From positions 310,001 through 374,000 of the forward strand of contig CAWHEF010000002.1 in NCBI GenBank assembly GCA_963828385.1: a DNA stretch of 64,000 bases, given 5' to 3'. Positions 54,158 to 63,669 of this stretch are shown here, one piece after another (position 1 is the stretch's first letter; the number at the start of each line of letters is the position of its first letter). The notes below the pieces were generated by a model. That model was not told the DNA's origin and searched no databases. It saw only the letters and a program-made list of their open reading frames with translations. This DNA comes from Bog-756 sp963828385. Its GTDB lineage: Bacteria; Actinomycetota; Acidimicrobiia; Acidimicrobiales; RAAP-2. Position numbers and translations under genes: made by a program.

Positions 54158-55547
54158 TCAGGTACGCCGCTCGGGGGTGAGCCGTGCGACGAGCGACATG
54201 GCGCGGTAGGCGGCCTCGGCAGCGCCCACCTCGTCGGGTCGGAGCAGGTTGGCCATGATCTTGAGGATCCACCCCATGAGGGACGTCGAGTACATGCCCG
54301 AGCCCACGCACAGGTGCATCAGCTCGGGGTTGCTGATCATCCGGACGAACGCCCGGGCCACCCGGAAGTACAGCCCCCAGTCCTCCTCCAGTCGCAGCTC
54401 GTAGCTGCTGAGGGCGTCCGGCCCGCCTCCGGCCAACGCCTCCCCGAGGGAGGCGGCGGCCAGACGGCCGCTTTCGTAGCCGTAGGCGATGCCTTCCCCG
54501 TTGAACGGGTTGATGGCGCCAGCGGCGTCACCGACCACGAGCGTGTTGGGCCCCGTCCTCGGACCCACGGCGAGACCCATCGGCAGCTTTCCCCCGGTTG
54601 GGGGGCCGAGGCAGGTTCTAGGGGAGAGCTCCCAGTCCTTCGGCGCCCACGCCACGAAGTCGTCCATGAGCGTCGACGTGTTGACGCCCTTCCATCGGCG
54701 ATCGGTGGAGAGGAGGCCGACACCTGCGTTGACCCTGCCGTCCCCCAACGGGAAGATCCACCCGTACCCGGGCACCACGTTGCCGCTCGAGTCGCGCAGG
54801 TCGAGGTAGGACTCGATGTAGGCCCGGTCGTGTCCCGGAGATCGGAAGTATGTCCGCAGGGCCATCCCCATGGGGCGGCTCCGATCGCGGCGTCGTGCCC
54901 AATGCCCGCCCGAACCTCGAGTTGGAGCCGTCGGCCACCACCACGTAGCGAGCGTGGACCTCCCGGGCCGATCCGGTGTCCTTGTCCTTCACCATGGCCC
55001 CCCGGCATGTGGGGAGCGCGGAGGACCCGGCCGGTCCCGACGGGGGCGTGTCCTTCTCGCCGGCCTGGTCGTCGATGATCGGCGCGATCGCCTCCGTGCC
55101 CTGCCAGACGGTGGCGCCGGCCTTGGAGGCGCGGTCATTGACGATGCCGTCGAGATCGTGGCGGGTGATGACATACCCGTAGGGGGGAAAGGTGGGATGC
55201 TCGGGCCAGGGAAGGTCGAGGCTGCGCCCGTACGCATTGGCCTTGAGGCCGGCGTATCGGTGGGCGCCGGCCAGGGAACCCTCGACACCCATGTCGGCGA
55301 GTTGGCGGACCGACCGCGGCGTCAAGCCGTCTCCGCAGGTCTTCTCGCGCGGGAAGACCTTCTTCTCGCACAGTGCGACGTCCCACCCGGCTTCGGCCAG
55401 CCAGTAGGCGCACGACGATCCCGAGGGACCCCCGCCGATGACGAGAACGTCGTAGCAGTGGTCGGAGCCCGCCGTCTCGGAGGCCGCCGACTCGGAGCCC
55501 GCCGTCCTCGCCGCCGCCGTCCTCGCCGTCACCGTCCTCGAGGTCAC
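54158..55547 (-). CDS. Geranylgeranyl-reductase-family FAD oxidoreductase (one frameshift)
   Basis: About 460 aa in two frames. The FAD-binding loop is V-L-V-I-G-G-G-P-S-G-S-S-C-A near residue 35, with C-E-K-K-V-F-P-R-E-K-T-C-G-D-G-L typical of the family. V-V-A-D-G-S-N-S-R-F-G-R and V-G-D-A-A-G-A-I-N-P-F-N-G-E-G-I follow. The frame breaks between about 54885 and 54900. The family reduces isoprenoid double bonds, for example in menaquinone or lipid chains, so its place beside nuo genes would suit quinone tailoring. The start is unresolved (GTG 55547 preferred, or up to 55778); the N-terminus has Ala/Thr/Arg-rich repeats. Confidence 0.83.
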
Positions 55548-55779
55548 CGTCGCAGAGGAGGAAGGGAGCGCGCCGGGTCGTCGTCGCGGTCGCCGGTGGG
55601 GGAGCTCACGGGACCCAATGGTAGGGGCCAGAGAACACCACGGGCGCACCGAGGCCTTCCCGGCCCCGGAACCGCCGGCACCGGCGGAACCGGTCCCGCG
55701 GCCGGTCCTCTCATGGGCCCAATTCCAGGTAGGGGCGGATGTGCTTCCACGAAGGGGTGCGTGGTAAAAACGAGTCATT

Positions 55780-56327
55780 GTGGACGACTACCTCCCCATC
55801 CTGGTCCTGTTGATCCTCGGGCTGATCTTCGCCTCCCTGTCGTTCGTCGCCTCCTCCCTGCTGGCCCCGAAGAAGCGCCCGACGGCCGCCAAGATCGCCC
55901 CCTACGAGTGCGGCATCGTGCCCACCCTCGAACCGCCTGCCCGGTTCCCGGTGCGCTTCTACCTGATCGCCATGATCTTCATCATCTTCGACATCGAGAT
56001 CATCTTCTTGTACCCGTGGGCCGTCGTGTTTCGCCAGCTCCGTTCGTTCGGACTGGTCGAGGTGGTGGTGTTCGGAGGGGTCGTCCTCGTCTCCTTCCTC
56101 TTCCTCATCAGCAACGGTGCCCTGAGCTGGGGGCCGGCGAAGCGACTGGTGGGGGCCATGCCGTCCCGCACGTCCGACTCGACGATCGCCCGGATCAGCG
56201 GCTTCCCCCCGGACGGGGCGAACCCACCGCCCCCCCAGGGGTCCCGGCTCCCGTCTCCAGCCCGGAGGGGGCCCCCGTCCCCGAGGCGCCGGAGCCGGCT
56301 CCGGCCGGTCCCGGGCGCGCCGCCTAG
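55780..56327 (+). CDS. nuoA: NADH-quinone oxidoreductase subunit A
   Basis: About 182 aa after correction; GTG start. Three transmembrane helices with the conserved P-Y-E-C-G and R-F-P-V-R-F-Y, and the F-D-I-E-I-I-F segment in helix 2. After residue 130 a Pro/Ala-rich tail is added. The frame continues to 56370 into nuoB as written, but one more C in the seven-C run at 56231-56237 gives a tail ending P-A-G-P-G-R-A-A and a stop at 56325-56327, ten bases before nuoB. The corrected reading is preferred. It is the first membrane subunit of proton-pumping complex I. Confidence 0.9.
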
Positions 56328-56336
56328 GTCGACGCC

Positions 56337-57009
56337 ATGGGTCTCGAGGATCTTCAGCACAATTTCCTGACCGGACGCCTGGAGGACCTCGTCAAGTGGG
56401 CGCGCCGGTATTCCATGTGGCCGGCCACGTTCGGGCTGGCCTGCTGTGCCATCGAGATGATGTCGGTGGGCGCCGCCGACTTCGACCTGGCCCGGTTCGG
56501 CATGGAGGTCTTCCGGGCCTCGCCCCGGCAGGCCGACCTCATGATCGTGGCCGGCCGGGTGTCCCAGAAGATGGCCCCCGTGCTCCGTCAGGTCTACGAC
56601 CAGATGATGGAGCCGAAGTGGGTGCTCTCGATGGGTGTGTGCGCCAGCACCGGTGGGATGTTCAACAACTACGCCATCGTGCAGGGCGTGGACCAGGTCG
56701 TCCCCGTCGACGCCTACGCGCCCTGGCTGTCCCCCGACCCCCGAGACGTTGATGCACGCCATCTTGACCCTTCACGAGAAGGTACGGGTGAACGAGCTGA
56801 CCCGCCGGGGCACTTCGGCCGAGGTCGGGCTGGCCACCGGTGTCGACACCGGCCCGCTCGCCGACGACGAGGGTGCGGACACCGACGACGGGCGCACCCG
56901 CGCCCCCGAGTCGACGACGGGATGGACCCCCGATCGTCCCGACGCCGTGCACCTCGGAACGCCCAAGCGCAACCCGGTCATCGCCCGCAGCGTGGGTGAG
57001 CCTCTGTGA
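56337..57009 (+). CDS. nuoB: NADH-quinone oxidoreductase subunit B (one base inserted)
   Basis: About 223 aa after correction. G-L-A-C-C-A-I-E-M-M, S-M-G-V-C-A-S-T-G-G-M-F-N-N and V-D-A-Y-A-P are conserved, carrying three of four ligands of iron-sulfur cluster N2. As written, a T at 56724 shifts the frame. Without it the next residues are G-C-P-P-T-P-E-T-L-M, restoring the fourth ligand cysteine, and the frame runs to TGA at 57007-57009. The stop then overlaps the nuoC start (GTGA), as elsewhere in this operon. The C-terminus is extended with an acidic, Arg-rich tail. Confidence 0.92.
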
Positions 57010-57485
57010 CCGACACCGCCGAGCAGACCGAACCGAGCACCGGCCGGTCCGGCGAAGCCGTCTTCACCTCCCGGGACCGCTATGTGGAGACGGTCCGCGA
57101 TCTCCGCGACAGCGGGTTCGAACAGTGCTCCGACCTCTGTGCCGTCGACTACCTGTCCCACCCTCCGAGGACATTGCCCGACTCACGCGGCGCCGAACGG
57201 TTCGAGGTCGTGGTCAACCTGCTCTCGCTGAGTCAGGCACGCCGGGTGCGGGTCAGGGTCCAGGTCCCCGAGTCCGACGCCGTCGTGCCCACCCTCTACG
57301 ACGTCTACCCCGGGGTGGAGGCGATGGAGCGCGAAGCGTTCGATCTCTTCGGCATCCGGTTCAGCGGCCATCCGGACATGTCCCGCATCCTCATGCCCGA
57401 GGACTGGGAGGGCCACCCGCTGCGCAAGGACTACAGCGGTGGGCCGCGTCCCCGTCCAGTTCAAGGAAGCCCCGGACCACGATGA
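57006..57485 (+). CDS. nuoC: NADH-quinone oxidoreductase subunit C
   Basis: The product is 159 aa. The 30-kDa signature E-R-E-A-F-D-L-F-G-I-R-F and D-W-E-G-H-P-L-R-K-D-Y are clear. A short stretch after D-Y-S reads oddly as written. Removing one G near 57441 gives V-G-R-V-P-V-Q-F-K-E-A-P as expected, and one G added near 57472 returns to the written frame for the last residues and the stop. So two compensating indels are likely. The stop overlaps the nuoD ATG. Peripheral-arm subunit. Confidence 0.9.
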   Translation: MTDTAEQTEPSTGRSGEAVFTSRDRYVETVRDLRDSGFEQCSDLCAVDYLSHPPRTLPDSRGAERFEVVVNLLSLSQARRVRVRVQVPESDAVVPTLYDVYPGVEAMEREAFDLFGIRFSGHPDMSRILMPEDWEGHPLRKDYSGGPRPRPVQGSPGPR

Positions 57486-58914
57486 CCGGCATCGACGTCA
57501 ACGGCTCGGAGGGGCGCCGCGCCCGACCGGACTCGGACATCGCGCCGCCCGACACCGAGCAGGCCGACTGGGACGCCGTCGTCGGCCGTCCCTCACCCGG
57601 CCTCGTGGCCGAGACCTCTGAAGGCTCCCAGGAGATGACACCGCGTGCGACCACCACGCCGGGGAGCTGCGCCGCGAGGTGGGCGCCGTCCTACGGTTGC
57701 CCGAGGGAGCGGCCGTCGATGCCACCGACATCGACATCGACCATCGCGACGACGAGACGATGATCATCAACATGGGCCCTCAGCACCCTTCGACCCACGG
57801 GGTGCTGCGTCTCATGCTCGAGCTCGATGGCGAGACCGTGCTCCGCACCAAGCCGGTCGTCGGTTACCTCCACACCGGGATGGAGAAGACCGGCGAGGAG
57901 CTCACCTACGTGCAGGGCTGCACCAACGTCACCCGCATGGACTACCTCTCCCCGCTCCACAACGAGCTGGTGTACTCGATGGCCGTCGAGTCGCTCCTCG
58001 ACCTGGAGATGCCGCCCCGTTCGGACTGGATCCGGATGCTGCTCGTCGAGCTGAACCGGGTGTCCTCCCACCTCATGTGGCTGGCCACGAACGGCATGGA
58101 CCTCGGATCGACTTCGATGATGATCTATGGCTTCCGCGAGCGGGAGCTGGTGCTCGCCTTCTTCGAGAAGGCGACCGGGCTGCGGATGAACCACAACTTC
58201 ATCCGGCCGGGCGGCACCGCCGCTGATCTTCCCGACGGATGGGAGGACGACGTCACGGTGATCTGTGACACGGTCCTCGAGCGGACCGACGAGTACGACG
58301 AGCTGATCACCGGCCAGCCCGTCTTCCGCCAGCGCACCGAGGGCATCGGCACCATCACCGCCGAGGAGGCGCTCGCCCTGAGCCTCACCGGCCCCATCCT
58401 GCGGTCCACCGGGGTGCCCTGGGACCTGCGGAGGTCCATGCCCTACCTCCGGTACGACGAGGTCGACTTCGACGTGATCGTCGGCACCTTCGGCGACAAC
58501 TTCGACCGTTACTCCATCCGGCTCAACGAGATACGCGAGTCGATCCGGATCATCCGCCAGATCCTGGAGAAGATGCCGCCGGGTGACTACCGCGTCCAGG
58601 ACAAGAAGGTCACCCCGCCACCGCGCGGGCGGATCGACGAGTCCATGGAAGCGCTCATCCACCACTTCAAGACCTTCACCGAGGGCTTCCGGGTCCCCGA
58701 GGGCGAGTGCTACGTGGCTGTCGAGTCCCCCCGTGGTGAGCTCGGCTGCTATCTGGTGTCCGACGGCTCGCCCAAGCCCTACCGGATGCACATCAGAGGG
58801 CCGAGCTTCGTCAACCTGCAGGGGCTTCCGCTCATGATCCGCGGCGGCCTGGTGGCAGATGCCGTGGCCATCACCTCGTCGATCGACCCGGTCATGGGGG
58901 AGGTGGACCGGTGA
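57482..58914 (+). CDS. nuoD: NADH-quinone oxidoreductase subunit D (one frameshift near the start)
   Basis: About 477 aa from the ATG at 57482 with a frame change between about 57640 and 57680, or 411 aa from the GTG at 57679. The upstream start is preferred because its ATGA overlap with nuoC matches the coupling of every later pair. The core I-I-N-M-G-P-Q-H-P-S-T-H-G-V-L-R, R-M-D-Y-L-S-P and R-N-H-N-F-like I-R-P-G-G are conserved. The quinone-site His and Tyr regions are present. It forms the quinone pocket with NuoB. Confidence 0.92.
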
Positions 58915-59618
58915 CCGACAGCGCCGAACCGGCACCGGTGCCGGCACCGGGCGGCGGGCTGGGCCCGGTCGCCGCCGTCCGCCACTTCTCGGGCGAGATG
59001 GCCGAACGGGCCCGGCGCACCATCGCTCTCTACCCCGAGCCGCGCTCCGCACTCGTCCCCCTCTGCCATCTGGCCCAGGAGCAGGACGGCTGGCTCACGG
59101 AGGAGGCGATGGCCGACATCGCGGCGTTGGTGGGGGTGACCCCCGCCGAGGTGCTCGGTACCGCCTCGTTCTACGACATGCTCCACATCGAGCCGGTGGG
59201 GCGGCACGTCGTGTCGATCTGCACCAACATCGCCTGCCTGCTCGACGGGGGCCTCCAGCTGCTCGAGCACGCCGAGACGAGCCTCGGGGTCAACGCCGGA
59301 GGCACGACCGCGGATGGCACCGTGACCTTGGAGGAGGCCGAGTGCCTCGCCGACTGCGACCGGACGCCGTGCGTCCAGGTCAACCACCGCTTCGTCGGAG
59401 CCGAGACCCCCGAGTCGTTCGACCGGCTCATAGCCGAGCTCAGGGCGGGGGAGCGCGATGACGACATCCCGCCCCACGGGACCCTGGTGCGGGTCCAGCG
59501 GATCACCGGCATCCAGGCCGATCCCTCTGAGGTGGCGGCCGAGCGCGCCGCCATGGCCCGGGCCCAGGCCGGGCGGGCGGCGGACGGGTCAGGGCCCGGC
59601 GGGGGGAGCAGGTCGTGA
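58911..59618 (+). CDS. nuoE: NADH-quinone oxidoreductase subunit E
   Basis: The product is 235 aa. GTG start overlapping the nuoD stop. Thioredoxin-like [2Fe-2S] cluster N1a: cysteines in S-I-C-T-N-I-A-C-L-L and A-E-C-L-A-D-C-D. The helical N-domain has S-A-L-V-P-L-C-H-L-A-Q-E. An added C-terminal tail of about 60 residues (P-P-H-G-T-L-V-R-V-Q onward) is Ala/Gly/Arg-rich and probably disordered. It belongs to the NADH-dehydrogenase module with NuoF and NuoG. Confidence 0.95.
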   Translation: MTDSAEPAPVPAPGGGLGPVAAVRHFSGEMAERARRTIALYPEPRSALVPLCHLAQEQDGWLTEEAMADIAALVGVTPAEVLGTASFYDMLHIEPVGRHVVSICTNIACLLDGGLQLLEHAETSLGVNAGGTTADGTVTLEEAECLADCDRTPCVQVNHRFVGAETPESFDRLIAELRAGERDDDIPPHGTLVRVQRITGIQADPSEVAAERAAMARAQAGRAADGSGPGGGSRS

Positions 59619-60917
59619 CCATCACCGATGCGCCGAAGATCGTCACCGCCCGCCTCGCCAACGATGACTCCCATACCCTCGACCGATACCTGGCCACCGG
59701 AGGATACGAGGGTCTGCGCAAAGCGCTCACCATGACACCGGAGGCCGTGGCCCACGAGGTGGACGAGGCGAGCTTGCTCGGACGGGGAGGGGCGGGCTTC
59801 CCGGCCGGTCGCAAGTGGGCCATGCTGCGGAAGAACCCGGTGACCTATCTGGTGGTCAACGGGGACGAGAGCGAGCCGGCGACGTTCAAGGACCACCTCC
59901 TGCTCGAACGCGATCCCCACCAGCTGATCGAGGGGGTGCTCATCGCCGCCTACGCCCTTCAGGTCACGCGGGCGTTCATCTACGTACGGGGAGAGTTCGC
60001 CCTCGGACTCGAACGGGTCCAGTCCGCCCTGAACGACGCCTACGCCCACGGAGCGGTGGGATCGGACATCTTCGGCTCCGGGTTCTCCGTCGACGTCGTC
60101 GTGCACCCGGGTGCCGGCGCTTACATCTGCGGTGAGGAGACGGCCCTGCTCGAGTCGCTCGAGGGCAAGCGCGGCTTTCCCCGTATCAAGCCCCCGTTCT
60201 TCCCCGCCGCCATCGGTCTCTACGGGCAGCCCACCGTCGTCAACAACGTCGAGACTCTCTCCAACCTCCCCTGGATCGTGCTCCACGGCGGGGGCGCCTT
60301 CGCTTCGCTCGGAGAGGGCCGCTCGACCGGTACGCGCCTCTTCGCCCTCGCCGGTCACGTGAACCGGCCCGGCGTGTACGAGCTCGAGATGGTCAAGACC
60401 ACCTTCAACGACCTCATCAACGCTCCCATCCTCGGCGGTGGGATTCGCCACGGCCGTGAGCTGAAGGCCTTCATCCCCGGAGGGGTCTCGGCCCCGTGGT
60501 TCGGGCCGGATCAGATCGATCTCCCGCTCGGCCAGGACGAGGTGGGGGAGGCCGGCTCCATGCTCGGGTCGGGCTCGGTGGTGGCCATGGACGATCACAC
60601 GTGCACCGTGCGGGCGGCCTGGCGCATCACCAAGTTCTTCGCGCGAGTCGTGCGGGCAGTGCACGCCGTGCCGGGAGGGCTCGGGCTGGCTCCAGAGGAT
60701 CCTGGAGCGAATCGAGACGGGAAACGGGCGGGAGCAGGATCTCGACCTGCTCCTCGACGCCTGCGACAACATCGCTCCCGGGCTCACCTGGCCCCCCCAG
60801 CAGACCACGATCTGCGTGCTCGGTCCGTCCATCCCCTCTTCGATCGCATCGGCCATCCACATGTTCCGCGACGAGTTCCTCGTCCACATCAAGGACGGGG
60901 GGTGCCCCTTTGCCTGA
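59615..60917 (+). CDS. nuoF: NADH-quinone oxidoreductase subunit F (one frameshift)
   Basis: About 434 aa after correction, GTG start overlapping nuoE. The FMN/NADH site is G-R-G-G-A-G-F-P-A-G-R-K-W and G-D-E-S-E-P-A-T-F-K-D; G-A-Y-I-C-G-E-E-T-A-L follows. The frame breaks at about 60644: two bases appear to be missing before G-A-G-T-C-G-T-G-C. The next frame gives E-S-C-G-Q-C-T-P-C-R-E-G with three cluster-N3 cysteines and later L-D-A-C-D-N-I. It ends at TGA 60915-60917. It oxidises NADH in the peripheral arm. Confidence 0.93.
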
Positions 60918-63669
60918 GCAGACCCCTCCCGAGCAGACGCCGCCCGAGCAGGTTGCCGGGCAAGCGGCCCCGCCCAACCCCTGGGAGTCGGGCGACCGGC
61001 CGCCGGAGGCGGTGACCTTCAACCTGGACGGGCGCGAGGTGACCGGGCAGAAGGGCGAGATGCTCATCGCCGCCGCCGAACGGGCCGGGACGTTCATCCC
61101 CCGCTTCTGCTACCACCCGCGCATGAAGTCGGTGGGGATGTGCCGGATGTGCCTGGTCGAGGTGAGCGGCCCTCGGGGCGCATCCCTCCAGCCCGCCTGC
61201 TTCGTCGAGGTGCAGGACGGTGCCGAGGTGGTGACCACGTCGGAGAAGGTCAAGAAGGCCCAGGACGGGGTGCTCGAGTTCCTGCTCGTCAACCATCCAC
61301 TCGACTGTCCCGTGTGCGACAAGGGCGGCGAGTGCCCGCTCCAAGACCAGACGCTCGCCTACGGTCCGGGCGAGAGCCGGTTCGTGGAGGAGAAGCGGCA
61401 CTTCGAGAAGCCGATCGCCATCTCGGAGTTGGTCCTGCTGGACCGGGAGCGCTGCATCCAGTGCAGCCGCTGCACCAGGTTCGCGTCCGACGTGGCCGGC
61501 GAGGCCCAGATCGACTTCATCGGCCGGGGCGAGCTGCTCGAGGTCAACACGTTTCCCGAGCTGCCGTTCACCTCGTACTTCTCGGGCAACACCATCCAGA
61601 TCTGCCCGGTGGGGGCGCTGACCGCAACCCAGTACCGGTTCACGGCCCGGCCCTGGGACCTCGACCAGGTCGAGTCGACCTGCACGACGTGCTCGATGGG
61701 GTGCCGCCTGGCCGTGCAGTCGTCGGCCAACCGGGTGACCCGGCTCCTCGGCCTCGACTCCGACCCGGTCAACCACGGCTGGTTGTGCGACAAGGGACGG
61801 TTCGCCTACGAGGCGGTCAACGACGAGAACCGGTTGACCGAGCCCATGGTCAAAAAGGGCGGGGAGTTCGTGGCTGTCTCGTGGCACGAAGCCCTCGCCA
61901 CGATCAGCCGGGGCATGAAGGCGGCGCTCGCCAAGCACGGGACGAGCGCCATCGGCGTGGTGGGCGGTGCCCGCCTGACCAACGAAGGGGCCTACGCCTG
62001 GACCAAGCTGATGAAGGGCGTGCTCGGCGTGGACTCGGTCGATGCCCAGCTGGGCGACGGCCTGCCGGCAAAGGCCGTGCTCGGGCTGCCCCGGGCCACC
62101 ATCGACCAGGCCGCCACGGCCGACACCGTCGTCGTCCTGGCCCAGGACCTGCGCGAAGAGGTGCCCGTCCTCTTCCTGCGGCTTCGGGAGGCGGTGGTGG
62201 ACGGGGCCACGTCCATCGTGGAGCTGACGCCGCGGGCCACCTCGATGACCCCGCTGGCGGCGGCGTCCCTGCGCTACCGACCCGGCGAAGCCACCGCCGT
62301 GGTCGGGGCCCTGACCGACACCGGTTCGTCCCCGCCGGCCGGGGTCGACGCCGACGCCCTGGACCGGGCCCGGGAGCTCGCCGCGGCGAGACGGGTCGTC
62401 GTCGTGGTGGGCCGGCCGTCCCTCGCCGAGGACGGTGCGCTGATCGCCGAGGCCGCCGAGACCCTGGCCGCCGCCCTCCCCGACGCCTTGTTCCTTCCAG
62501 TGCTGCGCCGGGGGAACGTCCACGGCGCCCTCGACATGGGGATGTCCCCGGGGCTCCTGCCCGGAAGGGTGTCCCTCGAGGACGGACGGGACTGGTTCGG
62601 CCGGCAGTGGGCGACCCTGCCCGACTCCCCGGGTCGCGACACGGCGGCCATGCTCGCCGCCGCCGATCCCGGGTCGACGGCCCCCCTCCACACCCTGGTG
62701 CTGCTGGGCGCGGACCCGCTTTCCGACTTCCCCGACCGGCGGCTCGCCACCGGCGCCCTCGACGGCGCCCGGTTCGTGGTGGCCGTGGCCACCGCACCCG
62801 GTCCGGCCACCGAGCGGGCCGACGTGGTCCTGCCGGCCGCCGAGGCTCACGAACGGCCGGGAACGACCACCAACTTCGAAGGCAGGGTCACCCGGCTGGG
62901 CCAGAAGCTCGTCCCACCGGGCCACGCGTGGCCCGACTGGATGATCGCCGCCGAGCTCGCCGTCCACCTCGACGCCGACCTCGGGCTCGAGTCGGTCGCC
63001 GACATCTGGGACGAGATCGAGCGGCTGGCCCCCGCGCACCGCGGGCTGACGAAAGACGTGCTCGACAGCCCCGGCGCAGTCGACGGCGTCGTCGTCCCCC
63101 TGCCCTCGACCGCCGTCGCCATCTCGTCCGTCCCCCGAGCGGCGCTCGACCCCATCGCGTTCCCGGGAGTGGAGTCGGTCGAGCTCCAGGGTGCGCCCCT
63201 TCGGGCCGGGCTGGCCGAGGACCCGACCCCCGTCCTGTCGACGGGCGCGACGACCGACCTGCCCGCCCTGACCGGCCCCAACCCGCGCCCGGCTCCGCTC
63301 GCCGGCCCGGCCGAGCTCCGTGTTCCCCACGTGGCGCCCACCGACAGCTACTCGCTCCGGCTCGTCGCCACCCGGGTGCTCTACGACCGCGGGTCGGCGG
63401 TCACCCGGGTCCCGGCTCTCTGTGCCCTCGAGTCACCCTCGCCGCTCAGGATGAACCCCTTTGACCTCGACGACCTCGGGGTGACGCCGGGCGACTCCGT
63501 CAGGGTGCGCACCGCGACCACCTCGGCCGTGCTCGACGTCGCCGTCGACAGCTCGCTCCCCCGCAGGGTGGCGGCGGTCGACTTCAACACGCCGCTGGCC
63601 GAAGGCACGGCCGCCGACCTGATCGACGTGTCCGAACCCGTGGTCGAGCTCAGGGTGGAGACGCTGTGA
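60910..63669 (+). CDS. nuoG: NADH-quinone oxidoreductase subunit G
   Basis: The product is 919 aa from the TTG at 60910, which overlaps the nuoF stop by eight bases. A Pro/Glu-rich start (P-E-Q-T-P-P-E-Q) precedes the ferredoxin domain with C-Y-H-P-R-M-K-S-V-G-M-C-R-M-C. Then H-P-L-D-C-P-V-C-D-K-G-G-E-C, C-I-Q-C-S-R-C and C-T-T-C-S-M-G-C carry the further clusters. The large molybdopterin-oxidoreductase-like domain (no cofactor) continues to the end, where the C-terminal domain is recognisable. It bridges NuoF and the Q-module. Intact over 2.7 kb, in contrast to its neighbours. Confidence 0.94.
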   Translation: MPEQTPPEQTPPEQVAGQAAPPNPWESGDRPPEAVTFNLDGREVTGQKGEMLIAAAERAGTFIPRFCYHPRMKSVGMCRMCLVEVSGPRGASLQPACFVEVQDGAEVVTTSEKVKKAQDGVLEFLLVNHPLDCPVCDKGGECPLQDQTLAYGPGESRFVEEKRHFEKPIAISELVLLDRERCIQCSRCTRFASDVAGEAQIDFIGRGELLEVNTFPELPFTSYFSGNTIQICPVGALTATQYRFTARPWDLDQVESTCTTCSMGCRLAVQSSANRVTRLLGLDSDPVNHGWLCDKGRFAYEAVNDENRLTEPMVKKGGEFVAVSWHEALATISRGMKAALAKHGTSAIGVVGGARLTNEGAYAWTKLMKGVLGVDSVDAQLGDGLPAKAVLGLPRATIDQAATADTVVVLAQDLREEVPVLFLRLREAVVDGATSIVELTPRATSMTPLAAASLRYRPGEATAVVGALTDTGSSPPAGVDADALDRARELAAARRVVVVVGRPSLAEDGALIAEAAETLAAALPDALFLPVLRRGNVHGALDMGMSPGLLPGRVSLEDGRDWFGRQWATLPDSPGRDTAAMLAAADPGSTAPLHTLVLLGADPLSDFPDRRLATGALDGARFVVAVATAPGPATERADVVLPAAEAHERPGTTTNFEGRVTRLGQKLVPPGHAWPDWMIAAELAVHLDADLGLESVADIWDEIERLAPAHRGLTKDVLDSPGAVDGVVVPLPSTAVAISSVPRAALDPIAFPGVESVELQGAPLRAGLAEDPTPVLSTGATTDLPALTGPNPRPAPLAGPAELRVPHVAPTDSYSLRLVATRVLYDRGSAVTRVPALCALESPSPLRMNPFDLDDLGVTPGDSVRVRTATTSAVLDVAVDSSLPRRVAAVDFNTPLAEGTAADLIDVSEPVVELRVETL

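Noticed and set aside
55700..55779. A Rex box upstream of nuoA
   Set aside because: I looked for the TGTGAAN6TTCACA-like pattern here and before rex and saw no good match, so control of nuo by Rex is only a possibility.
56200..60660. Programmed frameshifting in nuo genes
   Set aside because: The breaks have no slippery heptamer or shared downstream structure and differ in sign; indel error is simpler.
60889..63330. 813-codon open frame on the minus strand opposite nuoG
   Set aside because: It has Gly/Arg/His-rich shadow composition typical of the strand opposite a high-GC gene, and no domain; nuoG on the plus strand is unambiguous.
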